Assembly: GCF_000026945.1 (NCBI RefSeq)
Contig: NC_012860.1
Span: forward strand, 1,488,001-1,552,000
Reading direction: 5' to 3'
Length of the DNA stretch: 64,000 nt
DNA from: Candida dubliniensis CD36
Taxonomy: Eukaryota; Ascomycota; Pichiomycetes; Serinales; Debaryomycetaceae
In this document: one piece after another, positions 21,032-31,865 of the stretch
Layout of the letters: each line of letters opens with the position of its first letter
Numbering within the stretch: the first letter of the stretch is position 1
Made by a program: the position numbers and the translations under genes
The notes under the pieces: model-generated
What the model was told of the DNA's origin: nothing
The model's input: only the letters and a program-made list of their open reading frames with translations
The model's database searches: none

Positions 21032-21814
21032 GTATTGTGAGACACGAAGCTCTGAAAGATAACAATTAAAAAAAAAAAAAAAAAAAAAAAAAGAAAAAGA
21101 AAAAGAAGAAAAAGAAACTGTGAAATCAAGGGGAATTGAAATTCAGTATGCCAGATCTAAGTTGAAGTGTATTAATTATTGTAGTTTGCCAGATAACAAA
21201 CACATACCAAACTCACTTGAAAGATTGCTAAAAATGGAGGAAAAGAAAAACTGTATTTATAATAGTAATATCAGCATGCAATTCCTACTAATGATCTCAC
21301 ATCTTTGTGGCTCTGGTGCACGTCTTTCAAAATACTTGGAGCTCTGAACTCTGTAGTTTCGCGTTTGCTGTTGCTGGTCGGTTAGTTGTCTGTCTGTCTG
21401 TCTGTCTTTAGTCGTTCTTTTGTTTTGTGACAAGGGTTGTGTCCATGGCAATTATTTTCCAAATTTCGCATAATTTTTCATAAACAACAACAAACTACAA
21501 TTAGATTCTCTGTTTTTTGCTGTTGAGTTTTTGAACACGACTAACATTCACTTTTTTTTTTTTTCTTGATGTGTTGGTCAAAATCAATTCTCAAAACTAC
21601 CAACAAATTTTTTCTTCAATTCTCACTAATTGCTTGAAGTAGTTTATCATACTGCTTGATTTCTAGTTATTTAATTCAATTCTTCCCTTTTATTATCTAC
21701 CAATTGCACTTTTACACCAAACATCACTATTTTTTTTTTGCTCCATTCTTTTGTTCTGAAGTATTATTGTCTTGAAATAATAAAAAAAAAAAGAAAGAGA
21801 AACATTCATAGAAA
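21032..21814. other. Divergent promoter region (TMEM135-like / SEC31)
   Basis: 783 bases between divergent genes, with a long A run at about 21069-21091 and a GTCT-type repeat (CTGTCTGTCTGTCTGTCT) near 21389-21407. No supported gene. Confidence 0.65.
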
Positions 21815-24800
21815 ATGGTGAAGATTAGTGAAATAGCACGTACTTCAACATTTGCTTGGAGTCTGAAAAATTTACCCTTATTAGCAGCAGGTACAGTAGC
21901 AGGTGCAGTGGACATCAACTTTAGTTCTTCTGCCACTTTAGAGTTATGGGATATATTTTCACCAACAAATAAAACGGAACCAATATTCTCCGCCACAGTT
22001 GATAATAGATTCTATGCCTTAGCCTGGTCAAAACCGTTTGAAGGCAGACCCCAAGGGTTATTAGCTGGTGCTTTCGAAAACGGAACAGTTGAATTTTGGG
22101 ATGCCGATGTTTTAATCAAATCAAAGGATCTTGCTAAGGCTTCTGTTCATAAATCCAATAAGCACACTGGTGCTGTCAAATCTTTGCAATTTAATCCAAT
22201 TCAAAACCATGTGTTAGTGACTGGTGGATCAAATGGTCAAATTTTCATTTGGGATACCAAAACCTTCAGTGAGCCATTTGCTCCTGGACAAGCAATGACA
22301 CCAATGGATGAAATCACGTCTGTTTCTTGGAACAACTCAGTTAGTCATATTCTTGCTAGTACTGGAAATGGGGGTTACACTTCTATTTGGGATTTGAAGA
22401 CGAAAAGAGAGGTTTTACATTTATCGTACACTGGTGCTGGAGGTAGAGCTAATTTTTCGTACGTTGCCTGGCATCCTTCCCAGTCCACAAAGTTGATAAC
22501 TGCAAGTGATAACGATTCATGTCCCCTTATATTGACATGGGATTTGAGAAATTCTAATGCCCCAGAAAAAATCTTAGAAGGGCATAAAAAGGGGGTTTTG
22601 TCCTTGGATTGGTGTAAGCAAGATCCAACTTTGTTGCTTTCAAGCGGTAAGGATAATTCAACTTTCTTGTGGAACCCAATTGAGGGTATCAAGTTAGGAG
22701 AGTATCCAACTACTGCCAATTGGGCATTTGAAACCAAATTTGCACCATCAGCACCTGATATTTTTGCCACTGTATCATTTGATGGTAAGGTGGTGGTTCA
22801 AACCATTCAAGACACCTCGCCTTCTGTGTCAACTAAAGTTTCCTCAACGGATGACAATGAGTTTTGGAGTGAACTATCAACTACTGAGACTCAACAACCT
22901 GTATTTGACGTCAGACAAGCACCCAATTGGCTCAAAAATCCAAGCAATGTTTCATTTGGGTTTGGCTCAAAATTGGTGATAATCAACACTGATTCCAATG
23001 GCAAATCCGTTGTCAAGGTTGACAAATTTGTTGCCAAGGGGCAAGAAAAAACGGAACAGTTACTTAAAGATTTGAAAAATGACAACTACTCGTCCCTCAT
23101 TCAAGATAAATTAGAAGGGGAGACCGTTAATGACAACAACAAATCAGACTGGGAAGTTTTGAAGCGTCTATCTGAAACAGGTAAAGACTCGTTGTTCCAA
23201 GATGCAAGTGACGATGAAAGCGAAAAGGCTTCAACAGAAACCAAAAAGGAAAATGGAGAAGAAAATGAGGAAGATGATTTTTTTGAACATTTGGGTAATG
23301 GAGAATCAACCAAAAAAGAAGAAGCTTTTGTTCCTGAAGGAAATTTCAAGATTTTCACAAATAATGAAAATGAAGATAGTAAAAAGTTGATCAATTTGAT
23401 TTTGCGCAACAAGACTGAGAAAGCTGTTTCATTATGTTTGGAGCAAAAGAAACTTGCTGAGGCTTTAGTTTTGGCTTTGGATGGCTCAGATGATGTTAAG
23501 CAACAAGTGAAGAATGCTTACTTTAAGAAGAACAAGGAGAATAATCTTTCTCGTGTTATTTATAACGCGTCTACTAAGAACGTTACCGACCTTGTTGCTC
23601 ACGCTAACGTTGAGAATTGGAAAGAAGTTGCTGTTGGTATTAGTTCATTTGCGACCGACTCGTCTGAGTATAACAGCAAAATGTCAGAGTTAGGTGATCG
23701 TATCTTGAAAGCTAAGGATGGTAAAAGAAATGATGCTGTTGTTTGCTATTTGGCAGGTGGGGCTTTGGATAAAATTTCTAATCTTTGGTTGCAAGAATTG
23801 CCTGATTATGAATCCGAATTATTGAATTTGAAATCGGAAGAAATAACATCACCCTCAGATGCTCGTCTTCAAGCCTTGACCAACTTTGTCGAGAAAGTAG
23901 CAACCTATAGATATATCACAAAATCAACTGGTGAATTTTCTGGACCAATGGTTGAACCACTTGCCAAAGCAATTTTAGAATTTGTTAACTTGGTTGCAGG
24001 CAGCGGGGACTTTGACTTGGCTAATAAGTTTTTGCAATTGTTACCAAGTGAGCTTTCCGGAACTGAAAAGGAAAGAATATTAAAGGCAACTTCCAAAGGT
24101 GTTGAACCTTCTTCTGTTGGGAAGACATCTGCTCATGCAAAAATTGCCAAACCTGCTTCTTCAAAAGGCCAAGCCAGGGTATCGATTAATGCCGGTCCAA
24201 CCCCAGCTTATGCTCCTCCTGTTCAAGCTCCTCAGCCACCGTTGGTGCAACAACAACATCAGCAGCAGCAGCAGCAGCAGCAACAACAACAACAACAACA
24301 GCAACAGCAACCTAACCGTTATGGTTATTCTCAACCAAAGACAAATCCATATGCTCGTGCTAATCCTTATGCTCCAAGCAACAATATTTATAAACCAGCA
24401 TCTCCGGTTGCTACACCATCCAATTTAGCTGGTACTACCAGTAATGTACCTCCACCTCCACCAAAAGCAAATTACAAGCAACAGACTGAAGGTTGGAATG
24501 ATTTGCCAGACACGTTTAAGGCCAAGGCAGCTGCTCCTCGTAGAGCAGCTGCAGCCGCTAACACGCCAGTATCTACTCCTACTCCTGCTCCTGCTCCTGC
24601 TTTCGCGTCTCCTGGACAAGTATCATCAGTTCCAAGTCAACCGGGAAGTGTTGGATCAGCTTCATCTGTTGGTTACCCTAAGAAAACATTCTCAGCAACA
24701 AATGTTGTCCCACCTCCACCTAAAAGTATGAGCCGTACTACCTCGAGAACAACTGTTCCAACCGTTCCAGCGTCACCTAAACCCACACCTGTTTCAAATA

Positions 24801-25603
24801 AGTATGCACCTGCCGTTAGTTCGGATGCTCCGCAACCTCCATCATCAGGATTTGCATCTCCAACTTTGAATTCATCTCCTCGTTTAGCTAAGAATCCTTA
24901 TGCTCCAAATGTCACAGAGCAACTACCACCAAAGATCTCGTATGCTACGCCTCCGGCTCACCATTTGGCAAATAATGGACCTTCAACTCCTTCATATGCA
25001 CCACCAAAGAATCCATATGCAGTTCCTCCAAGCACATCAGTCTCTCACGCTGGTATTGCTCCACCTCCACCGCCACCTAAGTTAGGCTCTGCTGCCCCAC
25101 CACCACAACCTTTTGGGTCAAGCATGTCAATGCCTGTACAACCTGCTTTCAATGGAGTTCCACCTCCTCCTCCAGTTGGTCGTACTGTTTCTTCTCCAGC
25201 GGCTGCCAAAATTGAGCAACCGCCAGCAAGAGAACCAGACTTGCCAGTTAAGTCAAAACATCCAAAGGGCGATAGAACCCATATTCCAGAAAACTCGTTG
25301 CCAATTTACACATCTTTGACCAACGTACTTGAGGCTATAAAGCCAAATATACCAGAGAAGTATGCTAAACATGGTACTGATATGGAACAAAGACTCGATA
25401 TCTTATTTGATCATTTGAACAATGAAGAAATCTCAAACGGGGTTGTTGAGTTACTTTTAAAGGTTGCTACTAGTTTGGAATCCAAAGATTTTGCAAATGC
25501 TACAACAGTTAACCTTCAAATTGCTACTGAGCACAGTGACGAAATTGGAAATTGGCATACAGGACTCAAGCGTCTCATTACTATGGCAGAAGCAATGTAC
25601 TAA
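21815..25603 (+). CDS. SEC31: COPII outer-coat subunit Sec31
   Basis: A 1262 aa outer-coat protein of COPII vesicles that, with Sec13, forms the cage driving ER-to-Golgi budding and stimulates Sar1 GTPase. The N-terminal ~370 residues are WD40 repeats ([10 protein letters not shown]...[43 protein letters not shown]). An acidic linker follows, then the alpha-solenoid edge element to about residue 760. The next ~400 residues are Pro/Ala/Tyr-rich (KNPYAP, PPPPPPK repeats) and include the WNDLP motif that contacts Sar1/Sec23 in yeast. The C-terminal helical domain ends [13 protein letters not shown] poly-Gln tract (24248-24310, CAG/CAA codons) sits at the start of the Pro-rich region. Codon 16 is CTG, so serine in this clade. 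Length matches fungal Sec31. Confidence 0.97.
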   Translation: MVKISEIARTSTFAWSLKNLPLLAAGTVAGAVDINFSSSATLELWDIFSPTNKTEPIFSATVDNRFYALAWSKPFEGRPQGLLAGAFENGTVEFWDADVLIKSKDLAKASVHKSNKHTGAVKSLQFNPIQNHVLVTGGSNGQIFIWDTKTFSEPFAPGQAMTPMDEITSVSWNNSVSHILASTGNGGYTSIWDLKTKREVLHLSYTGAGGRANFSYVAWHPSQSTKLITASDNDSCPLILTWDLRNSNAPEKILEGHKKGVLSLDWCKQDPTLLLSSGKDNSTFLWNPIEGIKLGEYPTTANWAFETKFAPSAPDIFATVSFDGKVVVQTIQDTSPSVSTKVSSTDDNEFWSELSTTETQQPVFDVRQAPNWLKNPSNVSFGFGSKLVIINTDSNGKSVVKVDKFVAKGQEKTEQLLKDLKNDNYSSLIQDKLEGETVNDNNKSDWEVLKRLSETGKDSLFQDASDDESEKASTETKKENGEENEEDDFFEHLGNGESTKKEEAFVPEGNFKIFTNNENEDSKKLINLILRNKTEKAVSLCLEQKKLAEALVLALDGSDDVKQQVKNAYFKKNKENNLSRVIYNASTKNVTDLVAHANVENWKEVAVGISSFATDSSEYNSKMSELGDRILKAKDGKRNDAVVCYLAGGALDKISNLWLQELPDYESELLNLKSEEITSPSDARLQALTNFVEKVATYRYITKSTGEFSGPMVEPLAKAILEFVNLVAGSGDFDLANKFLQLLPSELSGTEKERILKATSKGVEPSSVGKTSAHAKIAKPASSKGQARVSINAGPTPAYAPPVQAPQPPLVQQQHQQQQQQQQQQQQQQQQQPNRYGYSQPKTNPYARANPYAPSNNIYKPASPVATPSNLAGTTSNVPPPPPKANYKQQTEGWNDLPDTFKAKAAAPRRAAAAANTPVSTPTPAPAPAFASPGQVSSVPSQPGSVGSASSVGYPKKTFSATNVVPPPPKSMSRTTSRTTVPTVPASPKPTPVSNKYAPAVSSDAPQPPSSGFASPTLNSSPRLAKNPYAPNVTEQLPPKISYATPPAHHLANNGPSTPSYAPPKNPYAVPPSTSVSHAGIAPPPPPPKLGSAAPPPQPFGSSMSMPVQPAFNGVPPPPPVGRTVSSPAAAKIEQPPAREPDLPVKSKHPKGDRTHIPENSLPIYTSLTNVLEAIKPNIPEKYAKHGTDMEQRLDILFDHLNNEEISNGVVELLLKVATSLESKDFANATTVNLQIATEHSDEIGNWHTGLKRLITMAEAMY
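24248..24310 (+). repeat. CAG/CAA poly-Gln repeat inside SEC31
   Basis: Runs of CAG then CAA codons encoding about 20 Gln with one His. The pure CAG part (about 24260-24280) is a candidate length polymorphism between strains. Confidence 0.9.
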
Positions 25604-25938
25604 TAGTAAGAGTTTAAAACTGAATGACAAAAAAATAAAAACAAGAATTATAGTAATAAATAAAGATAGAAACAAAATCATGGAACTTGATTGTCCGCTT
25701 GTTTAATGGTCAGTGTTTGTCATATAAGCACTTCGTTAATATATAGTATTATTCTTTCTCCTTAAGAATATAGAAGATAAATTTGAAACTTTATCTGAAT
25801 AGTGATATAAAAGTTTTTACCTTTTCCTGTTGGACTTTGTTCTGATTCTACACAACTAAACTGTTGGTGTGCAAATTAGCATTAATTGAACGAACATCAT
25901 TGACTATATTTATAATCTACTCTAAATATTATTTACTT
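25604..25938. other. Convergent intergenic region SEC31/ATC1
   Basis: 335 bases holding the two 3' UTRs. AT-rich, no gene. Confidence 0.7.
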
Positions 25939-28900
25939 TTAATAAAAAACGACTTCAGCTAGCTTTGCTCCGCCATAATCTCCATCAATGGGCTCTGTAT
26001 TGTGAATTTCATCTACTTCAATTAGCAAGAAGCGGGTTTGTAGATTCAAAGTTAATTCAGTTATGTTGTGTCTTGTAGGAACCCATACTTGGAAATACTC
26101 CTCGGGGTCAAAAGGAGCAGAAATTTTCACATCTCCTGAATATACCTCTTCAAACACATCACTTTGGTTATGCAATTTTCCCTCTGGGTTAGTATATTTA
26201 TACTCATTAAACAATTTGTTGCCAAAATCCACTTGTGCAAAAAAGTCAGTTACAGTTGCAAAACCATCACCTGAGTATTTAGAAATCTTCAATCTTTTAG
26301 GTGGCTTGTCTCCCCAAATAAAAGTTCCACTGGATATATTTTTAAGAGATTTCAAATCAACAAGAACCTTACCCGTTGTATCGTTATATTTAGTTTGCCA
26401 ACTCGTTGTATTGTCTCCATCGTTAATCAGTATTGATACGTCCCCATATGCACCTTCAGTAATATTGAAAAATCCTGCTTTGCTGCATTCAGATACGCTA
26501 TCGGGGAAGCTCTCGCTTGTCTCAAACAAAGGGAATGATAGCTCATCTTTGTCATTAATGGTGTACTTTCCGTGCATTGGGTTTCTCTCTGCTAATAATA
26601 TTGTCACATGGTTCTGGGCATTGGGTGTTGCTTTCCCATTATTTCTGATGGCAAAATGTGTTTCGTTAATTGCCATTGACAAAGTGTGGTTGTCAAACTT
26701 GATACCATCAAATCTCACACCTCCACCTAAACAAGGTAATGCAATTGGATCTAGTGTCAATATACGTTGTAATCTATTATCTTCAAATGTATAATCAAAT
26801 CTCATCCCAGTTATACCTTGTAATATTGCCTGCAAAAACCCTCCATGTGCTGTTAAAAATGGAAAAGCCGGGTGTGTTCCACCGTTAGTTAAATAATTAT
26901 CATTGTTTTGTTCAGCAAATTGTGCAAATGGGCCTCTGAGGAAAGGTTGAATTGCTTTATGTAAGTATGACTGAGAAGCACATCCAGTGAATGCCAAGTT
27001 TGCTGCTACGATCGAAAATATTGGGAATGTCATTGCTGGGCCATAACCAACTTGCTTCATGGAATAGAACTCCATGTTTATGTATGCCTGATCTTTGTCA
27101 ATTAATTCGTTTTCCAAGGGATACGTCATCATAATAACATCTGCTTGTTTGATACCAACTGAAGAATTCATTCCCGAGTATTCTAAAGTTATATTTTGCG
27201 AGTTTTCTGCTGTTGGGAGAAACATGGCAGTTTCAATGTCATGAAAAACTCTAGGAACTTCCTTCCCCAAAATTCTACCAACCATCTGTGCCCACCTCAT
27301 TACTAAAACTATGCCTGTGTTTGTGTATGCACCATTGTCTACATGATTAGCAAACTCATCGGGGTCGGTGAGGTTTTTCGTGGTATACTTGCCAAGCGTA
27401 TCATTGTAGTGGACCACATACTCAGCTAAAAAACTTGCTGCATCATTTATGATTGGGTAAGCCACAGATTCCAAAAATGTATCATCAGCGGCTCCACTAA
27501 CATACAATTGCCAACTAGCCATTGCAACTGCCATATTAATATGGTACTCATAATCCAAACATGGACCAGTTCCTGTGCAATTACCAAATCTACCACTTGT
27601 CCAAGGGTATACCGCGCCTTGATAGCCGCTAGGTACATTGTCAATAGCTTGCTGATGTAGATGCACTCGATAGTTAATAAAACTTTTGATGTGATCTGGT
27701 GCAAATGGTAATATTCCATTAAGCATCCATAGATCAGTATCCCAAAACACCATTCCACCATAGCTATCGGAACTCAAACCACTCACACCAAGAGCTCCTG
27801 TAACCCCTTCGGCGTTTGGCCTTGTATTTGCTAACAAATGAAAAATGGACGCCCTTGCTCCCAAGTTTAACAATGGGTCACTTGGAAATGTAATTAAAGG
27901 AGTATCTTGTATTATTTTCGACCACGCCAGCCTATGCGAACTGATTAATTGAGAGGCATCACCATGGTTTTTATTCTGAGAAACCTCTCTTGCAAACTTT
28001 AATACATCATCTGCATTTTTAAAAGAGTCCGGATCGAAATCAGTAGTTGCAATCCCAATAAATTTAGCAGCTTGGACACATGAGTGGGGTTCCATGGTAA
28101 GTTTGGCTTTCTGTGAGACTGTTTCATTAATTTGTTCTCTGGTGATGTCACCATCAACTGATAATGTAGAGTATATTGCACCATCAATGTAACTCAATCC
28201 TTGAGGATTGAATGTGACATAAATCCCATTCTTGTCGTGTGCTACTTTATTCAATTGACATCTTTGCGACGAGCTAAAGTCAAGTACATCGGAGACAACG
28301 ACCTGTACACTTTCATTTCCTGAATTATAGATTTGCATATTGACTAACCCCAAGTTTATATTCTCACGATGGGCGAGAACTTCGTACTTCACATCAATTG
28401 AATTTAACCAAGTAAATTGAGTAGTAACAATTCCGTCCGATAATGACATGTTTTGGACATAATTGCTAATGTTCCCAATTACCTCATGCTCTAACGAGGG
28501 GTCAAGCGTATACTTCTTACCCAATAGCTCAACATTTAATGACAAGGCAGTCCACTGCGGCACAGCAGCTATCACACTTTCGTACCCATTTTCTAACAAT
28601 TCAGCAAAATTGGTTCCTGTTGTGTTCTTTTGTAAATCGTAAAACCCAGCAACAAATGCACCTGAGTATCTCTTATTGAAAAGTGGCCAACCATTTAATA
28701 AATCATCATCATTTGCCGTCAGCGAGTTGGTGAGCTGGTCGTAAGTGAACCCTTGCCCTAAGTTTGGGATTCTACTTCCAATGTACCCGTTTGTAACGTA
28801 GGGTTGTCTTTGGTATTGATTGAAAAGTGGGAACTCGATCGTTCCAACAACATTGTTATGAGGATCGTAAAATGCTTGGTCGGAAAACTTGAGCTGGTTG

Positions 28901-29175
28901 AAAATCTGTTTATTCTCTGGACTATTGACTAGTTGCTCAAGATTTGTATAATGTATTGGATTTGTAGATCTGGCCGTGCTTGGTACTACATAGGGAAATC
29001 CATTGCAGAGCCTAGCATATAGCAAATGGAAACTGAATAAAAGTAACAAATTAGCTAAACACATTAATGCAATCCAACTCTTCTTTTCTGATGTTGCGTG
29101 TATGCAAAATTGTATGAATGATTGATTATGTGGACGACGAGTATCTACTAAAATGAATGAAGGGTTCGCTGCCAT
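25939..29175 (-). CDS. ATC1: Acid trehalase (cell-wall/extracellular), GH65
   Basis: A 1078 aa acid trehalase that hydrolyses extracellular trehalose to glucose; in C. albicans this enzyme (Atc1) is cell-wall-linked and supports growth on trehalose and virulence traits. The chosen start MAANPSFILVDTRRPHN (ATG at 29175) gives exactly the known Candida length; the reading frame continues 13 codons upstream but only from a TTG. One N-terminal membrane segment (about residues 37-53, ALMCLANLLLLFSFHLL) acts as a signal anchor. GH65 family motifs include GGMVFWDTDLWMLNGILP, VYPWTSGRFGNCTGTGPC and the central (alpha/alpha)6 barrel. Many NxS/T sequons are present, as expected for a heavily N-glycosylated secreted enzyme. 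The C-terminal ~250 residues form beta-rich accessory domains. Same strand as no neighbour; convergent with SEC31. Confidence 0.97.
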   Translation of the reverse strand: MAANPSFILVDTRRPHNQSFIQFCIHATSEKKSWIALMCLANLLLLFSFHLLYARLCNGFPYVVPSTARSTNPIHYTNLEQLVNSPENKQIFNQLKFSDQAFYDPHNNVVGTIEFPLFNQYQRQPYVTNGYIGSRIPNLGQGFTYDQLTNSLTANDDDLLNGWPLFNKRYSGAFVAGFYDLQKNTTGTNFAELLENGYESVIAAVPQWTALSLNVELLGKKYTLDPSLEHEVIGNISNYVQNMSLSDGIVTTQFTWLNSIDVKYEVLAHRENINLGLVNMQIYNSGNESVQVVVSDVLDFSSSQRCQLNKVAHDKNGIYVTFNPQGLSYIDGAIYSTLSVDGDITREQINETVSQKAKLTMEPHSCVQAAKFIGIATTDFDPDSFKNADDVLKFAREVSQNKNHGDASQLISSHRLAWSKIIQDTPLITFPSDPLLNLGARASIFHLLANTRPNAEGVTGALGVSGLSSDSYGGMVFWDTDLWMLNGILPFAPDHIKSFINYRVHLHQQAIDNVPSGYQGAVYPWTSGRFGNCTGTGPCLDYEYHINMAVAMASWQLYVSGAADDTFLESVAYPIINDAASFLAEYVVHYNDTLGKYTTKNLTDPDEFANHVDNGAYTNTGIVLVMRWAQMVGRILGKEVPRVFHDIETAMFLPTAENSQNITLEYSGMNSSVGIKQADVIMMTYPLENELIDKDQAYINMEFYSMKQVGYGPAMTFPIFSIVAANLAFTGCASQSYLHKAIQPFLRGPFAQFAEQNNDNYLTNGGTHPAFPFLTAHGGFLQAILQGITGMRFDYTFEDNRLQRILTLDPIALPCLGGGVRFDGIKFDNHTLSMAINETHFAIRNNGKATPNAQNHVTILLAERNPMHGKYTINDKDELSFPLFETSESFPDSVSECSKAGFFNITEGAYGDVSILINDGDNTTSWQTKYNDTTGKVLVDLKSLKNISSGTFIWGDKPPKRLKISKYSGDGFATVTDFFAQVDFGNKLFNEYKYTNPEGKLHNQSDVFEEVYSGDVKISAPFDPEEYFQVWVPTRHNITELTLNLQTRFLLIEVDEIHNTEPIDGDYGGAKLAEVVFY

Positions 29176-29877
29176 ATTTATAGCATGCAGCTTAAAAACC
29201 CATTGGCGGAGCAATCAGTGCAGAATTAGATGCAGTGGAATGATGATGTTATCTCAAAAGTCCCCCTCTTTGGTAAAAGGTGATCTCTATGTGTTTATCT
29301 GTGGTGAAGATAGCAAACGTGAAACTGCTGGAAACAAGAAAGTGGGGAGAGAGAAAAGTGTTTATTGCTACGAACCAGATAAATTTGGAAGTTTCTATGG
29401 TAAAAAAAAAAAAAAAAATAATAATAATAATTAGGCAACTAAAAACAACCAATCTGAATTACAATTATTATTAATATTGTTCCCCTTACAAGTTGAGTAT
29501 ACAGGGGGGCCAAGGACATGTTTCTAAATTTGGAACAACCAAAATATCTTCGATCTATTTAGTATAGAACAACTCAGTTTTTACTGGTTGTATGCTTGTT
29601 GCTCATAATTTGTGAACGGCTTCCGTTCTCTATCATACTAAGTTGTGTAATAAGGAGAGCAATAAATCATATCCGAAGAAAATGTGTAAGTCTGTCATAG
29701 TTGTCGTGTGGAATTTGACTTATAAATAACATGATTCTAATGGATCCTACTGTTTATACTTCACAATAAATGGGTCCAAACACAACGTCTGAAATCTGAT
29801 GAAGAGTAGTTAGCAATTCAGAAAAAGAAAAGACTGGAACACGTAACTTAATTGCAAAAAAAATAAGCTTGATACGC
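29176..29877. other. ATC1 upstream region
   Basis: About 700 bases between ATC1 and the tRNA-Pro gene. Contains an A-run/ATA repeat near 29402-29430. Sequence near the tRNA has a scrambled, non-coding character that could include old retroelement LTR debris, but no clear LTR ends were found. Confidence 0.5.
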
Positions 29878-29988
29878 GGGGTCAACCGGGAATCGAACCC
29901 GGGACCACACCAAATTCAGATTTTACACAGTTACAAGAACATTAGCAAAATCCCTAATGGAGCATGATCGCCACTTCACCATTGACCC
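29878..29988 (-). tRNA. tRNA-Pro (AGG), intron-containing
   Basis: The minus strand folds as a tRNA: acceptor GGGTCAA/TTGACCC with discriminator C (as in yeast tRNA-Pro), a D arm with A14, GG and A21, and a textbook T arm CCGGG-TTCGATT-CCCGG. Reading 27-31 as CTCCA gives loop TTAGGG.. and anticodon AGG; a 38-base intron after position 37 then leads to TGGTG for 39-43. The anticodon stem would have one T-T mismatch at 28-42. The tRNA call is strong; the anticodon assignment is less so. Confidence 0.8.
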
Positions 29989-30787
29989 AACGATCGCCAA
30001 ATTTTGCCTGTCTGCTTATACAACAGTTTTTCTTACTTTGAACTATTATTTGAATATAAATTGTATTCAGCTAGGTTAGGTTCATTCTTAGGATAAACAA
30101 GGATGTCTTGAAAAATTCAATGTATCTAAAAGCTGAGAAAGAAGAAAGAAATTGATTCCTTCGAAACAACATCTCAATGAAATGGAGTCGAAAATTCAAA
30201 AGAAAACTGGTCAGTCATGAATGCATCAACTTGCACTTAAAAGAGAGAGAGAGAAAGTCTCCTGGAAAACATACAAATAACAGCAAGAATGACTATACAA
30301 TTTCCATGTAGTTTGTGGGTGCACATTTCAATCCATTCAGAATTGATTTGGTTGCAAAACACGTAGGGCTTCATTCAACTGTCATCTGATTACTCAGGTC
30401 GTTTTGGTGAGTAGCAAAAGTTGATATAATGCTTAACTTAAATGTACATCCAAAGATCTCATTTTTGTCGAAGAGCCAATAACTCCAGTTTCGTGTCTTT
30501 CTTTCACAACATCATAGCAAGGTATATACCTAATTAGTTTAGAATCTCTTCTATGTAAATAGAAACTTGACATGTATATTCAAATTCATTGATTTACTTG
30601 CGGTATAGAATGTTATGTTAAAAGAAGAAAATAAAAGTGTATGCCAAATATGAGGTCGTGTGTAGTGCATTCTTTTCTTCTTGAATTTTTCAGTCACAAA
30701 AAAATTTTTTTTTTCTTTTAATGAATTCTTTGAAATCAATCTTCAATCAGAACCTTATACATACAAAGTCCCATAGATACATCAAGG
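29989..30787. other. tRNA-Pro to SUI2 intergenic region
   Basis: About 800 bases. Contains a GA repeat near 30241-30256, a T-rich run near 30703-30720 and the SUI2 leader. No gene. Confidence 0.65.
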
Positions 30788-31690
30788 ATGAGTACAACAA
30801 ATTGCAGATTTTATGAAAACAAGTATCCAGAAGTGGATGAAGTTGTTATGGTCAACGTCCAGGAAATTGCTGAGATGGGTGCATATGTGAAGTTGTTAGA
30901 ATATGACAACATCGAAGGGATGGTGTTATTATCGGAATTGTCGAGAAGACGTATTCGTTCTATCCAAAAATTGATCCGTGTCGGTAAGAATGAGGTGGCC
31001 GTAGTATTGAGAGTTGACAAGGAAAAAGGATACATTGATTTGTCTAAAAAAGTCGTTTCAGCTGAAGATATAGTGAAGTGTGATGAAAGATACAACAAGT
31101 CAAAGGCTGTCCACTCCATCTTGAGACATTGTGCCGAAAAATTCAACATTCCTTTGGAAAAATTATATGAAACCATTGGGTGGCCTTTAAGCAGAAAGTA
31201 TGGCCATGCCTATGATGCTTTCAAGATATCTATCACCGATCCTTCTGTCTTTGACAATGTCGATGTGCCTTCAAAGGACGTCTTGGAAGAGTTAAAGTTA
31301 TACATCTCAAGAAGATTGACGCCTCAGGCCATCAATATTAGAGCTGATGTTGAAGTCTCATGTTTCAGCTACGAAGGTATAGATGCTATAAAGGAAGCCT
31401 TAAAAGCTGCTGAAAAGGTTTCAACTTCACAAATGCAAGTCAAGGCCAAATTAGTGGCTGCTCCATTGTATTTCCTTACCGTTCAAGCCTTGGATAAAAA
31501 TGAAGGTATCAAACTTTTGGAAGCAGCTATTGAAAAAATCACTGAATCAATTGAAGCTAATGGTGGTAACTGTAAAGTCAGTATGCCTCCAAAGGCTCTT
31601 TCAGCCAACGAGGATGCAGAATTAGAACGTATGTTGGAAAGAAGAGAAGCTGAAGACAGAGATTCATCAGATGAGGAAGATGATGCATAA
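30788..31690 (+). CDS. SUI2: Translation initiation factor eIF2 alpha subunit
   Basis: A 300 aa alpha subunit of eIF2, which delivers initiator Met-tRNA to the 40S ribosome. The N-terminal S1/OB domain (VDEVVMVNVQEIAEMGAYVKL) is followed by the regulatory loop LLSELSRRRIRSI; the serine in ELS-RRR is the site phosphorylated by Gcn2 in the general amino-acid control response. Then come the helical domain and the alpha/beta C-terminal domain (AAPLYFLTVQALDKNEGI), and an acidic tail SSDEEDDA carrying CK2-type sites. Length and start (ATG at 30788 after an A-rich leader) match the yeast protein. Essential gene in yeasts. Confidence 0.98.
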   Translation: MSTTNCRFYENKYPEVDEVVMVNVQEIAEMGAYVKLLEYDNIEGMVLLSELSRRRIRSIQKLIRVGKNEVAVVLRVDKEKGYIDLSKKVVSAEDIVKCDERYNKSKAVHSILRHCAEKFNIPLEKLYETIGWPLSRKYGHAYDAFKISITDPSVFDNVDVPSKDVLEELKLYISRRLTPQAINIRADVEVSCFSYEGIDAIKEALKAAEKVSTSQMQVKAKLVAAPLYFLTVQALDKNEGIKLLEAAIEKITESIEANGGNCKVSMPPKALSANEDAELERMLERREAEDRDSSDEEDDA

Positions 31691-31779
31691 TGCATTTTGT
31701 ATAGTAGATAGGGAAAAAGAAATAGAATAGGCAAAATTACCACATGAGTTTCATTCTCAATATCTAAACACATTGGTTA

Positions 31780-31782
<3 letters not shown>

Positions 31783-31810
<28 letters not shown>
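31783..31810. repeat. Poly-A homopolymer tract
   Basis: A 28-base A run in the short convergent gap between SUI2 and the LRR gene. It may contribute to 3' end formation. Confidence 0.8.
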
Positions 31811-31811
<1 letters not shown>

Positions 31812-31865
31812 AAACATCAAACAGAACAAAAAAGGGCTGGCTTGTATGTAACTATACATTGTATA

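Noticed and set aside
29176..29214. Longer acid trehalase N terminus
   Set aside because: The extra codons start only at a TTG; the ATG at 29175 gives the known 1078 aa protein.
29440..29880. Old LTR next to tRNA-Pro
   Set aside because: The sequence looks non-coding and the location is typical for LTR remnants, but no TG...CA ends, target duplication or primer site could be shown.
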